Shown here: in pieces, positions 33,872 through 42,567 of the stretch | Layout: every line of letters starts with the position of its first letter | Numbering within the stretch: position 1 is the stretch's first letter | NCBI RefSeq assembly: GCF_014841565.1 | Contig: NZ_JACYUD010000003.1 | Location: forward strand, 310,001 to 374,000 | Source: Rhizobium sp. CFBP 8762 | Lineage (GTDB): Bacteria > Pseudomonadota > Alphaproteobacteria > Rhizobiales > Rhizobiaceae | Direction of reading: 5' to 3' | Length of the DNA stretch: 64,000 nucleotides | Position numbers and translations under genes: made by a program | Notes under the pieces: generated by a model | The model's input: the letters and a program-made list of their open reading frames with translations, nothing else | The model's database searches: none | What the model was told of the DNA's origin: nothing

Positions 33872-34558
33872 ATGACCACGGACAATCTGAAAAAGAAGAT
33901 CGCAGCCTTGCGCCAGAAGACTACGGCGCAGGGCTGCACCGAAGACGAGGCCATGGCGGCAGCCATGAAGGCCGCCGAACTGATGCGCGAGCATGGTTTG
34001 ACGGATGACGATCTGGACATGGGCAGTGAGGACGTCGTCACACGACTTTCGATCAAGTCCGATGGACCGAAACTATGGTCCGCGATCGGACGGGCGACCA
34101 ACACTGCCGTTCTGACATTTACGAGCGCACGGGTCCGCACTGTGACATTTACCGGCAGACCTGTCGGTACAACCGTGGCGGTGTACCTGTTGGAGGTTTG
34201 CGAAAACGCAATCCAACACGAAACGGCAAAGTTTCGTAAGGGCGCTTTCTATCGCCGCCGCCGCACTCCTGCGACACGCGCCCAGGCCGCACGTGACTTT
34301 GGCAGCGGCATGATCACGCGGCTCATACCCCGTCTCTACAAGGTGTTTGCAGATACAATGGACGCTGACGAGCACCGAAAGGCACTCGATGCCCGTGACC
34401 GTGCAAACCCCTATAGCGCGCCCTTCACACCAAAGGTGACCAAAAGTCGTTTCGATAACGCCAGATGGGCCGGATGGGACGCGGGTGGAAAGGTCACGCT
34501 CGCTCGTGGCGTCAACGAAGACAATCAACCCACAAAGCTAATCGGGAGTAACGCATGA
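33872..34558 (+). CDS. DUF2786 family protein
   Basis: A 228-residue protein. The N-terminal 50 residues (LKKKIAALRQKTTAQGCTED, EAMAAAMKAAELM) are the DUF2786 helical segment; the rest carries a basic middle (KFRKGAFYRRRRTPATRAQA). The family is widely found in phages, with no known function. The stop overlaps the next start by ATGA. Confidence 0.82.
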   Translation: MTTDNLKKKIAALRQKTTAQGCTEDEAMAAAMKAAELMREHGLTDDDLDMGSEDVVTRLSIKSDGPKLWSAIGRATNTAVLTFTSARVRTVTFTGRPVGTTVAVYLLEVCENAIQHETAKFRKGAFYRRRRTPATRAQAARDFGSGMITRLIPRLYKVFADTMDADEHRKALDARDRANPYSAPFTPKVTKSRFDNARWAGWDAGGKVTLARGVNEDNQPTKLIGSNA

Positions 34559-34956
34559 CACAGCAGCCGACTGATCAGCCATTGACGTTTGGTTATACCA
34601 ACTGGCGGGGCGAGTACGGTATTCGTACCGCCGTCCCTATGCGGGTTTGGTTCGGCACAAGCGAATGGCACAAAGAGCCTCAATGGCTTTTGACAGCCTG
34701 GGACATTGAGAAGAACGCAGCCCGTGAATTTGCCCTGTGCGATATGGTCCTGGTCAAACTGGATAAAGTCACAGCACTAGAGGAACGACTGCGGGAAGCT
34801 AACGAGCGGGCCGATCGTATGGCAGCCGATTGGTTTCAGTTTTGCGAGGATATGGGCGAGACCCCTGACGCCCATGAGGCCGTCGCATACTCGTTGCAGG
34901 CCCGGATCAGCAATTTAGAGCAAGCTACAGCCAGAGATGGGAGTGCGGTGATATGA
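34555..34956 (+). CDS. WYL-like hypothetical protein
   Basis: A 133-residue protein. YTNWRGEYGIRTAVPMRVWF followed by KEPQWLLTAWDIEKNAAREFAL resembles small phage proteins with a WYL-like beta fold. A C-terminal coiled coil follows. It is coupled by ATGA overlaps to both neighbours. Confidence 0.68.
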   Translation: MTQQPTDQPLTFGYTNWRGEYGIRTAVPMRVWFGTSEWHKEPQWLLTAWDIEKNAAREFALCDMVLVKLDKVTALEERLREANERADRMAADWFQFCEDMGETPDAHEAVAYSLQARISNLEQATARDGSAVI

Positions 34957-35282
34957 GCAACCCAGCGCACTGGTCAGCCCAAGGTGACCACGTTCTGTTT
35001 ACCCGACTTCCGGGTGGACGAATAAATGATGATGGTACTGTTACATTGTCCATGAGGTTTCCAGTTCTACGGGTCAGCGAGTGGATAGAGGACACTGAGA
35101 ATACGGCTCAGCAAATCGCAGACGCCCTCAATGTGCGTGAAGAGATGCTGGAAGCGCTGATAGCGCTCGCGGCTTTGGCAGAAATTGAATTGGGGGCATC
35201 TGTCCCACTCGATATGGCCCTGAAAGCCATTGCGAAAGGGCAAGCCGTTTCTGACGAAGCCTTAGACGGCGGTGCAGTGTGA
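34953..35282 (+). CDS. Hypothetical middle-region protein
   Basis: A 109-residue protein. The N-terminus has beta character (HVLFTRLPGGRINDDGTVTL) and the C-terminal half is helical and Ala-rich. It overlaps both neighbours by 4 bases. Function unknown. Confidence 0.65.
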   Translation: MSNPAHWSAQGDHVLFTRLPGGRINDDGTVTLSMRFPVLRVSEWIEDTENTAQQIADALNVREEMLEALIALAALAEIELGASVPLDMALKAIAKGQAVSDEALDGGAV

Positions 35283-35539
35283 GCACCATCTTTCTGGACG
35301 AGCATTGCACCGTCAAAAGCTATTCTGCTTCAAGCAAAAACGGCAAGTCGATGGTCCGTATCGAAATTGAGGTGCGCGATCACTACAGCCTTGGATGCCT
35401 TCTCCGGGAGCTGGACCGTACGCGAGAAGAACAGCAAGCGGACAAAGCAAGCGCGCGAAAGCCGAAAGCCAAATCCGCGCAACTCGCGTTACCGCCTCCT
35501 CCCTTGCGCCTTAATCACTTTGGGGATGCAGACTGGTGA
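35279..35539 (+). CDS. Hypothetical small protein
   Basis: An 86-residue protein starting at GTG 35279 inside a GTGA overlap. Strands (VKSYSASSKNGKSMVRIEIE) are followed by a charged helix and a Lys/Pro-rich end. Probably translated from the upstream ribosome. Function unknown. Confidence 0.6.
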   Translation: MSTIFLDEHCTVKSYSASSKNGKSMVRIEIEVRDHYSLGCLLRELDRTREEQQADKASARKPKAKSAQLALPPPPLRLNHFGDADW

Positions 35540-35811
35540 AGACGATTTCCATCCTCAACCCGTCCTACTCGGAGGGCTATGCGCTTTGTTCGCCTGAAGG
35601 CGCAATCGTTGGCCATAGCTACCGGAAGACACGGCCGGAAAGCATCCATTCGGTCTACCCCGACACCAAGCGCGGAAACGCTCGATGGAGCCGCGCCCAG
35701 GCCGAGGGTTGGACGGTGTTGTTCGTCTACGCCCGCATCTTTGTCCCGCAATATTTCAGAGCCGACAACGCCAACGATCCTGTGGTCGATGATCAAGACG
35801 ATCAGGCCTGA
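35536..35811 (+). CDS. Hypothetical small protein
   Basis: A 91-residue protein starting at GTG 35536 in a GTGA overlap. It is rich in Tyr and Arg in the middle (SYRKTRPESIHSVYPDTKRG) and has a very acidic tail. It precedes gemA by 19 bases. Function unknown. Confidence 0.6.
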   Translation: MKTISILNPSYSEGYALCSPEGAIVGHSYRKTRPESIHSVYPDTKRGNARWSRAQAEGWTVLFVYARIFVPQYFRADNANDPVVDDQDDQA

Positions 35812-35830
35812 CCCCTTCGAAAGGTAATTT

Positions 35831-36451
35831 ATGAGCAGTTCCATTGCAGCCATCCACGTCGCCAAAAAGCAGCTCGGGTTTGATGACGATACATACCGCG
35901 CGAAACTTCGAGTGATCACTGGTAAGACATCCACTAAATCCATGACCGAAACCGAGCGGCAACAGGTTCTGACGGTTCTGCGCAGCGAAGGTTTCAAACC
36001 CATTGAACGCCGCGCAAACGGACGGCAAAAGCTGACTGGTCCGTTTGCCAAAAAGCTCCAGGCACTGTGGATCGCAGGCTACAACCTTGGGCTTATCGAG
36101 AAGAACGACGACGCGGCATTGCTGGCGTTCGTCAAGCGTCAGACCGGCATCGATCACACTCGGTTTCTGCACTTCCCTGATGACGCAGCCAAAGCAATCG
36201 AAGGGCTTAAACGGTGGCTAGCCCGCGACGGCGGCGTCGACTGGAGCGGCCCTGCTCCGTCGAAGGCTCCCGGTTACAGGATCGCATTCGCGCAATGGAC
36301 AATGCTGTGCCCAGGCGGTGAACGCGATTTTTGGGATGTGATCGCCGACATGCTCGATCTGGACGAGGCTGGACCAGACCTCCCAAGCGACCAATGGATA
36401 ACTGTGATGAACGCGTTTGGCGTCCGTCTTCGAGCCAGCAAGGCAACTTAA
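35831..36451 (+). CDS. gemA: GemA-like protein (Mu gp16)
   Basis: A 206-residue DUF1018-type protein: IAAIHVAKKQLGFDDDTYRA, then QKLTGPFAKKLQALWIAGYN, HTRFLHFPDDAAKAIEGLKRW. In Mu, GemA alters host DNA supercoiling and gene expression. It sits directly before mor, its usual place in Mu-like phages. Confidence 0.9.
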   Translation: MSSSIAAIHVAKKQLGFDDDTYRAKLRVITGKTSTKSMTETERQQVLTVLRSEGFKPIERRANGRQKLTGPFAKKLQALWIAGYNLGLIEKNDDAALLAFVKRQTGIDHTRFLHFPDDAAKAIEGLKRWLARDGGVDWSGPAPSKAPGYRIAFAQWTMLCPGGERDFWDVIADMLDLDEAGPDLPSDQWITVMNAFGVRLRASKAT

Positions 36452-36485
36452 TAGGCAAAACAACTGCTAAGGTATAGAGGCCACC

Positions 36486-36881
36486 ATGAGCCCGTCTTTA
36501 AACGACACCGACGAGCACGAAACACTGACCGATGAACTGCATGATGCACTTGGCGTCGTCGGCTTTTTGGTGCTCACGGAAGTTTATGGCGGCCTGCGTC
36601 TATTCGTGCCGAGCGATAATTTACGCTCCGCCCTCGGCGAACAGATCGGCGAGGATAATGCACGCCGTCTAGCCAAGCTCTACGGCGGTAGCTATATCAG
36701 AGTCCCGTTGGCGCGTGAGTTTCGCGCGCGCATCTACCGCAACGCTGGCGCCAAGAATGGCGAAATCGCGCGTAAGCTTGGCTTGACCGAAACCGGCGTT
36801 GAGAAGCTATTCCGCCGGTCGGAAAAGAAGCTTGGCGGCAAAGGCCAAAAGAAAGACCCCCGTCAGTTCGAGATGTTTTGA
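36486..36881 (+). CDS. mor: Mor-family transcription activator
   Basis: A 131-residue protein of the Mor/C family. YGGSYIRVPLAREFRARIYR and the helix-turn-helix GAKNGEIARKLGLTETGVEKLFRR are the family marks. It would turn on middle/late promoters. The hairpin at 36888-36903 follows its stop. Confidence 0.9.
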   Translation: MSPSLNDTDEHETLTDELHDALGVVGFLVLTEVYGGLRLFVPSDNLRSALGEQIGEDNARRLAKLYGGSYIRVPLAREFRARIYRNAGAKNGEIARKLGLTETGVEKLFRRSEKKLGGKGQKKDPRQFEMF

Positions 36882-36887
36882 CCGCCT

Positions 36888-36909
36888 GCCCGCCTTTGCG
36901 GGCATGATG
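36888..36909 (+). repeat. REP-like palindrome after mor, copy 1
   Basis: GCCCGC-CTTT-GCGGGC followed by ATGATG. Similar units (CCCGC-N4-GCGGGCATGA) lie at 44374-44395 and 59708-59727. It also could act as a terminator, but no T-run follows. Confidence 0.6.
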
Positions 36910-36975
36910 TAAACGGCGCGCCACCGCTACCCTGCATCCAGATTTCGTCGCAATGGTCACGATCTGGAGCCCTCA

Positions 36976-37704
36976 ATGTCTTTCGAAAAATGGCTGATAA
37001 ACCGCCTTCTGGCGCATGGGGCATATTCCGGAAAAGCGGATGCTGCCTATGGCCGCGAGGCCATCGCGGCCTTGAAGCGGTTTCAAAAGGCCGTTGGCCT
37101 AAAGACGAACGGCCTGGCCGACGATGTCACGGTTGAGGCTTTGCGCAAACCCGCCACATCTCCCCGCTTTGACGCCGTGATTGATCCAGCCCCCGTCATT
37201 CCTGCCGAACCCGTCTGGATGCGTGAAGCCATGCGCTTTGCCGGGCTGGCCGAGATCTCCGGAGAAAAATCAAACCCGACAATCATGGGCTGGGCCAAGC
37301 GCCTGGGTGGATGGGTGGCAGGCTTTTATACCAATGACGACATTCCATGGTGCGGCCTTGCCATGGCGCATTGGATCGGCGTGACGCTGCCCAAGGAGCC
37401 GCTGCCATCCAATGTGCTCTCGGCGCTCGCTTGGGTAAAGTTCGGTGAATTCATATATGAACCGTCGCTTGGCGCGATCATGGTGTTTGTGCGTCCGGGC
37501 GGCGGGCATGTCGGCCTGTACCAGGGCGAAGACGCCACCCACTATCACATTCTGGGCGGCAACCAGCAGAACGCCGTCAACGTGACGCGGATCGCCAAAG
37601 ATCGCTGCATTGCCAAACGCTGGCCGAAAACCGCGCCGCTCCCGCCCGCTGGCCCGGTCAAGGTCTCGGCCTCCGGCGTCAAAATCTCCCGTAACGAAGC
37701 CTGA
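36976..37704 (+). CDS. Endolysin: peptidoglycan-binding plus TIGR02594/NlpC-like domain
   Basis: A 242-residue lysis enzyme. An N-terminal peptidoglycan-binding domain (YGREAIAALKRFQKAVGLKT) is followed by a cysteine peptidase/amidase domain with NDDIPWCGLAMAHWIG (Cys126) and GGGHVGLYQGE (His178). No signal peptide is seen, so a holin-like partner should release it. It is the first gene behind mor. Confidence 0.87.
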   Translation: MSFEKWLINRLLAHGAYSGKADAAYGREAIAALKRFQKAVGLKTNGLADDVTVEALRKPATSPRFDAVIDPAPVIPAEPVWMREAMRFAGLAEISGEKSNPTIMGWAKRLGGWVAGFYTNDDIPWCGLAMAHWIGVTLPKEPLPSNVLSALAWVKFGEFIYEPSLGAIMVFVRPGGGHVGLYQGEDATHYHILGGNQQNAVNVTRIAKDRCIAKRWPKTAPLPPAGPVKVSASGVKISRNEA

Positions 37705-37714
37705 AAGAGCCACC

Positions 37715-38062
37715 ATGAAACAACTGATATTAGAAGCGTTGCTGCCCATCATCGGCGCGATTGCTGCCATTGTGCTGCCGACCGTCCTGACGCTTGCGAC
37801 AAACAAGTTCTCACAGTTAACCGGGCTGCAAATCGAAGCTCAGCGCCGCGAAGCACTTCAGTCTGCTTTGGCAAACGCTGCGCGAATCCTCCTGTCCGGC
37901 ACATCGTCAAAGTCAACGGCGGTCGAATACGTGCGGCGCTCGGTTCCGCAGGCCCTGACATTCTTCGATATCGACATTGACGATGATGATCGCATCTCAG
38001 AGCTGCTTGCCCCGCATGTCGCTGCCCAAGCCAGTCAGACGACCAAACCGGCCAATGTCTAG
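37715..38062 (+). CDS. Holin-like small membrane protein
   Basis: A 115-residue protein with one N-terminal membrane helix (ALLPIIGAIAAIVLPTVLTL) and a charged cytoplasmic tail. The position next to the endolysin and the layout resemble single-helix LLH-type holins. ATG 37715 lies 10 bases after the endolysin stop. A function in lysis is inference. Confidence 0.6.
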   Translation: MKQLILEALLPIIGAIAAIVLPTVLTLATNKFSQLTGLQIEAQRREALQSALANAARILLSGTSSKSTAVEYVRRSVPQALTFFDIDIDDDDRISELLAPHVAAQASQTTKPANV

Positions 38063-38270
38063 TGATGACCAGATCGCGGCGGCCGAGGCGCATATCGCCA
38101 GAGCCGCTGCCCTCAAGATCGAAGCAGCCCACCGGGCGGTCTCAAGCATAGGCTACCGCTGGTGCTGTGACTGTGGCGTTGAGATTTCCATTGAGAGACG
38201 TGCAGCCCTGCCATCGGCTCGGCGCTGCATAGACTGCCAAGAGCGCCACGAGCGCAAGAAGAGGTTTTAA
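38055..38270 (+). CDS. TraR/DksA-type zinc finger protein
   Basis: A 71-residue protein: YRWCCDCGVEISIERR and ARRCIDCQERHE form the C4 zinc finger of TraR/DksA. Phage members tune host RNA polymerase without ppGpp. It overlaps the holin-like gene by 8 bases. Confidence 0.85.
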   Translation: MSSDDQIAAAEAHIARAAALKIEAAHRAVSSIGYRWCCDCGVEISIERRAALPSARRCIDCQERHERKKRF

Positions 38271-38603
38271 ATGGCGCTGGATTTAGCCCCGATCATGCCA
38301 TGGGTGGCCGCAGTCCTGTCGCTGCTTGCCCTTGGCGACCGTGTATTCAGTTGGTTTTCATCTGGTGAGAAAGCCCTTGGGGACCGCCTGGCAAAGGCGG
38401 AAAACACCCTGATTGCCCACGACCGGCGTATCCAGTCCGTCGAGGGCGAACTCGATCATCTGCCAAACAAGGATGTTTTGCATCGCTTCGAGCTGCTGCT
38501 TGAGAAGATGTCCGGCCGCATTGATGTCATGGACGCAAGCCTCAAGCCGATCGCCGCCACCACCACCCGCCTGCAACGCCTACTTGAAGAGCAAGCGAAA
38601 TGA
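38271..38603 (+). CDS. DUF2730 protein (Mu gp25-like)
   Basis: A 110-residue protein with one N-terminal membrane helix (IMPWVAAVLSLLALGDRVFS) and a coiled coil (RLAKAENTLIAHDRRIQSVE). It matches the small DUF2730 proteins between lysis and terminase genes of Mu-like phages; a spanin-like or lysis-linked role is possible. Adjacent to the zinc-finger gene without gap. Confidence 0.8.
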   Translation: MALDLAPIMPWVAAVLSLLALGDRVFSWFSSGEKALGDRLAKAENTLIAHDRRIQSVEGELDHLPNKDVLHRFELLLEKMSGRIDVMDASLKPIAATTTRLQRLLEEQAK

Positions 38604-38902
38604 GCATCGACACCATTGTCAAAGAAGAGTCCCGTCTGATCATTCTCAAGGTCCTGAATGACGAACCCGGCCGCACCGTCACGTCCGAAGCTATCCGGCG
38701 CTTTCTGCTAACGGACTTCCTGATCGACAAGCCGCGCGCATGGGTCGAGCAGGAGTTTTCCTACCTGAAGGATATGGGCGCAATCGAGGTTGTCGCGGCT
38801 GGTACGGTCAAGATCGCCAAGCTGACCGAACACGGAGCGCGCCATCTGCGCGGGAACATCATCATTCCCGGCGTTCAAGCAGCCACTTTGAGCGGAGCCT
38901 GA
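38600..38902 (+). CDS. Winged-helix phage protein (Mu gp26-like)
   Basis: A 100-residue protein: LIILKVLNDEPGRTVTSEAI, then WVEQEFSYLKDMGAIEVV and VKIAKLTEHGARHL form a winged helix. This is the ArsR-like VpaChn25_0724 family seen just before the small terminase gene in Mu-like phages. Overlaps DUF2730 by ATGA. Confidence 0.82.
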   Translation: MSIDTIVKEESRLIILKVLNDEPGRTVTSEAIRRFLLTDFLIDKPRAWVEQEFSYLKDMGAIEVVAAGTVKIAKLTEHGARHLRGNIIIPGVQAATLSGA

Positions 38903-38903
38903 C

Positions 38904-39482
38904 ATGGCAGAGCGCAAGACGCGCGGTCGCCTATCCAGTCTGGACCTGTTGCCTGAAGAAGCGCAGGACGATCTGTTGTGGGCGATGGCGGAACTGAACG
39001 CCAACAAGCGGACGCAGGCCGATATCCTGTTTGAGCTAAATGACCGGCTTGAAGTGAAAGGCGTGGACGCCATTTCACGCTCCGCCTTTAATCGCAAAAG
39101 TACGTCGCTTGCCGCCCGAGCGATGCAGCTCGAAGAACGCCGTCACGTCTATGCTGGCATCGCAGAGCGGCTGACGCCGGATGAGGTTGGCAAATCCGAT
39201 CTTGTACTCGGCGAATTCTTGAAAATCGTAATCGATCGACTGACGCTTGCAGGCGAAATCGACAGCAAGTCGATCATGGAACTCGCGCGTGCCTATAAGG
39301 ATACCGTTGTTGCGCAGCGACATTCCGCCGAGCATCAGAAGAAAGCGGAAGAGCGCGCGAAGACCAAGCTCGATAAAGCCATGGATGCCGCTGAAGGTCT
39401 TGTGGGCCAGAGCGACAAAAAGGATGGCATGGCCGTCATCAAGAAAATCCGCGAAGAAATCTACGGGATTTTTGACGAATGA
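38904..39482 (+). CDS. Small terminase-like protein (DUF3486, Mu gp27)
   Basis: A 192-residue protein of the DUF3486 family. The N-terminal half is basic and helical (DDLLWAMAELNANKRTQADI, RSAFNRKSTSLAARAMQLEE), and the C-terminal half forms a coiled coil. It probably recognises the phage packaging end and recruits the large terminase, with which it overlaps. Confidence 0.87.
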   Translation: MAERKTRGRLSSLDLLPEEAQDDLLWAMAELNANKRTQADILFELNDRLEVKGVDAISRSAFNRKSTSLAARAMQLEERRHVYAGIAERLTPDEVGKSDLVLGEFLKIVIDRLTLAGEIDSKSIMELARAYKDTVVAQRHSAEHQKKAEERAKTKLDKAMDAAEGLVGQSDKKDGMAVIKKIREEIYGIFDE

Positions 39483-40834
39483 AACCGGCAGTCCCTCTCT
39501 ACGGCTATCAAAAACGTTGGTTCCTCGACCGGCCACGTTTTAAGATCGGCAAGTTTGCCCGCCAGACGGGCAAAACCTTTACGACCGGCCTGGAACTGGT
39601 AGACGATTGCTATGTTGCCGCCGCCCAAGGTCGCCGTTCGCCATGGGTTATCTTGTCGCGAGGCGAACGCCAGGCGCGCGAAGCAATCAACGAGGCGATC
39701 AAACCTCACGCCAAAGCCTACGGCATGATGTTTGAGGAGTTGGAATACGACTGGGAAGGCGAAAGCGGAACCCATAAGGCTCTGGAAGTCATCCTGCCTA
39801 ATCGCAACAGCATTCTGGCCTTACCTGCAAATCCCGACACCGCACGTGGCTTTTCCCGCAACGTCTTTCTGGACGAGTTCGCTTTCCACAAGGATAGCAA
39901 AGCCATATGGGGGGCGTTGTTTCCGGTCATATCCAAGGGCTGGAACATTCGCGTCACCTCGACACCCAACGGTAAGGGCAACAAATTTTACGAGTTGATG
40001 ACCGCCGACGATGACACATGGTCACGGCATATCGTCGATATCCACAAGGCGGTAGAAGACGGACTGCCTCGCAACATTGACGAGCTACGCGCGGGTCTTG
40101 CCGACGATGATTTGTGGGCGCAGGAGTTCGAACTCAAGTGGCTGGACGAGGCGAGCGCCTGGTTGTCCTACGATCTGATTTCATCGGTCGAGAACGCTGG
40201 TGCCGGAGATCCCGATGGCTATCAGGGCAATATCTGTTTTGTCGGTCGTGATATCGGTCGACGCAACGACCTCCATGTTATCTGGGTTTGGGAGTTAGTC
40301 GGCGATGTTCTGTGGTGCCGGGAAATCATCGAGCAGAAGCGCGAAACCTTCGCATCCATGGACATGGCTTTCGACGAAGTCATGCGTACATACAATGTGG
40401 GCAGGGTCTGCATCGACCAGACCGGTATGGGCGAGAAAGTCGTTGAAGACGCGGTAAGCCGGTATGGAAGCCGTATTGAAGGCGTTTTGTTTTCCAGCGC
40501 CAGCAAGCTTGTCATGGCAACGGCTGGCAAGGAAGCATTTGAAGATCGGAAAGTCCGCATCCCTGAGGGCAACGTTCCGCTTCGCTCCGACCTGCACAAA
40601 CTTCGCAAAGTCTCGTCCCCGACAGGCGCACCGCGTTTTGTTGCCGAACGTGACGACGACCATGCCGACAGAACATGGGCTGCTTTCCTCGGCATTCACG
40701 CAGCGGGTGAAAATGTCGTTTGCTACGGCTACGAGACAGACCGCAGCGGATCGTCTGCTGACGTTGATCGACGCGCCAGGCTTGACGATGACCGTAAAAA
40801 CACCGCCGACGTGACGTTGAGAGGATATTGCTAA
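39479..40834 (+). CDS. Large terminase (Mu gp28)
   Basis: A 451-residue packaging motor. ATPase Walker A-like FARQTGKT (26-33), Walker B region NVFLDEFAFH, and a nuclease domain with VGRDIGRRNDLHVIW and VCIDQTGMGEKVVEDAV. It cuts and pumps the phage and flanking host DNA into heads. The stop overlaps the portal start by TAATG. Confidence 0.93.
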   Translation: MKPAVPLYGYQKRWFLDRPRFKIGKFARQTGKTFTTGLELVDDCYVAAAQGRRSPWVILSRGERQAREAINEAIKPHAKAYGMMFEELEYDWEGESGTHKALEVILPNRNSILALPANPDTARGFSRNVFLDEFAFHKDSKAIWGALFPVISKGWNIRVTSTPNGKGNKFYELMTADDDTWSRHIVDIHKAVEDGLPRNIDELRAGLADDDLWAQEFELKWLDEASAWLSYDLISSVENAGAGDPDGYQGNICFVGRDIGRRNDLHVIWVWELVGDVLWCREIIEQKRETFASMDMAFDEVMRTYNVGRVCIDQTGMGEKVVEDAVSRYGSRIEGVLFSSASKLVMATAGKEAFEDRKVRIPEGNVPLRSDLHKLRKVSSPTGAPRFVAERDDDHADRTWAAFLGIHAAGENVVCYGYETDRSGSSADVDRRARLDDDRKNTADVTLRGYC

Positions 40835-42447
40835 TGGCAAGCTTGCGTGACTGGCTCGGCAATATCATCAAGAGCAAACTCTTGTCGGAAAGCATTGCGA
40901 CCGCAGATCGAGCGCGCGGCCGTGATCCGCAGTCCGGTCATGCCGCAGACTTTATGACGCCTGTAAAGCTCACTCGCATTTTGAAGGCTGCGGCGGATGG
41001 TGATCCGCTTGCGTATTTCGAACTGGCCGAGGATATCGAGGAGCGCGATCCGCATTACACGGCGGTCCTTGGCACCCGCAAGCGCGCCGTAGCTCAATTG
41101 CCTATTACTGTTAAGGCCGCCAGTGACAGCGCAGCCCACAAACAACATGCCGATCTGGTGCAGCAATGGCTCGATCGGCAAATCCTGCAAGCCAGTCTGT
41201 TTGATATGCTTGACGCGATCGGCAAGGGCATTTCGGTGCTTGAGGTCGATTGGCAGGCACGCGGAAATATCTTGCTTCCAGCAGCGCTCATGTGGCGGCC
41301 GATGCGGTGGTTCGTGCTGGACGATAGCGACGGGGAAACCCTGATGCTGCGCGACGGCGTTCATCGCGAACCCATGGCAGAACACAAGTTCATCATCCAT
41401 CGACACAAGGCAAAATCCGGCCTGACGATCCGATCGGGTGTTGCCCGCATCGCTGCCTGGTCGTGGATGTTCAAAAGCTTCACCATCAAGGACTGGGCAA
41501 TCTTTTGTCAGAATTTCGGGCAACCGATCCGCATCGGCAAGTATGGGCGGGGCGCAACGGAAGCCGAGAAAGACATCCTTTGGAGAGCGGTATCCAATAT
41601 CGCGGGCGACTGCGCAGCGATTGTCCCGCTTGATATGCTGATCGAATTTCACGAGGTCGGATCAAAGGGTTCATCCACTGACATGTACGAGCGCCGCGCC
41701 GACTGGCACGATCGCACGATCTCAAAACTCATTCTCGGCCAGACCACGACCACGGACGCAGTGTCAGGCGGCCATGCCGTCGCGCAAGAACATCGGCTGG
41801 TGCAGGAAGATATCGAACGGGCCGACGCGACGATGGCAACGGCGACACTCAACGGCCAGCTCGTGCCCAACATTGTCGCTTTCAATTTCGGGCCACAGGA
41901 TGTCTATCCGAAAATCCGGATCGGTCGGCCCGACGAGGTGCCGCTGGAAATCTTCTCGAAATCCTTTGCCGAACTCGCGCCGTATGGTTTGACCGCCGAG
42001 ATGTCTTACATGCGCGATCGGCTGGGAATACCGACACCGAAGGCAGATGCGGAACTTGTCGGCGGACAGCAGGCCACTGCGACCGGTGCGGCCGGTGCGA
42101 ACAGCGCCACGGTTGCGGCAGACCAGAAGCCCAGACCGGAAAAGGCCGTTCAACACCTCTTCAATGACCTGTTTAAGACAGCGCGCCAAAACCGAACAAC
42201 GCCTGACGCTCTGATTGAGACACTGACGGAACGACTGGAAGACGATGCGGCGGATGCGCTCGACGGCATGATCGACGAGGTGCGCGCCGCCATCATGTCA
42301 GCCACCAGTTTGAGCGATGCGGCCGAGCGACTGGCAGCACTCGATCTGAATGCCGATGCACTGGCCGACGCTATGGCGCGTGGTATGGCTTTATCGCATT
42401 TGGCAGGACAAGCAGCCTTGATCGATGATCTCCAGGGACGGTCATGA
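40834..42447 (+). CDS. Portal protein (DUF935, Mu gp29)
   Basis: A 537-residue portal. The segments TPVKLTRILKAAADGDPLAY, ELAEDIEERDPHYTAVLGTR and WSWMFKSFTIKDWAIFCQNF, followed by GQPIRIGKYGRGATEAEK, are DUF935 hallmarks. It forms the vertex through which DNA enters. ATG 40834 has AGAGGAT upstream. Confidence 0.93.
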   Translation: MASLRDWLGNIIKSKLLSESIATADRARGRDPQSGHAADFMTPVKLTRILKAAADGDPLAYFELAEDIEERDPHYTAVLGTRKRAVAQLPITVKAASDSAAHKQHADLVQQWLDRQILQASLFDMLDAIGKGISVLEVDWQARGNILLPAALMWRPMRWFVLDDSDGETLMLRDGVHREPMAEHKFIIHRHKAKSGLTIRSGVARIAAWSWMFKSFTIKDWAIFCQNFGQPIRIGKYGRGATEAEKDILWRAVSNIAGDCAAIVPLDMLIEFHEVGSKGSSTDMYERRADWHDRTISKLILGQTTTTDAVSGGHAVAQEHRLVQEDIERADATMATATLNGQLVPNIVAFNFGPQDVYPKIRIGRPDEVPLEIFSKSFAELAPYGLTAEMSYMRDRLGIPTPKADAELVGGQQATATGAAGANSATVAADQKPRPEKAVQHLFNDLFKTARQNRTTPDALIETLTERLEDDAADALDGMIDEVRAAIMSATSLSDAAERLAALDLNADALADAMARGMALSHLAGQAALIDDLQGRS

Positions 42448-42567
42448 ATTTAAGGCCGCCAGCGCGTTTTTGTATTCAGGCCCTTTGCGTTGGTACTGTT
42501 GCGCATAAAAACGCGCCCACGGACTTTGAAGCGGCTTCGAAATCGATCTATTCAGGCAGTCGGGCAT
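42444..42567. other. Inserted-looking interval between portal and head genes, open on both strands
   Basis: The interval is open on the plus strand from ATG 42444 to TGA at 42567-42569 (41 residues, MNLRPPARFC start) and on the minus strand from ATG 42567 to 42442 (41 residues, with PWARFYAQQYQRKGPEYKNA near the end). The minus reading looks more like a protein. The minus start and the next plus gene share a CATG palindrome. Neither is confirmed. Confidence 0.35.
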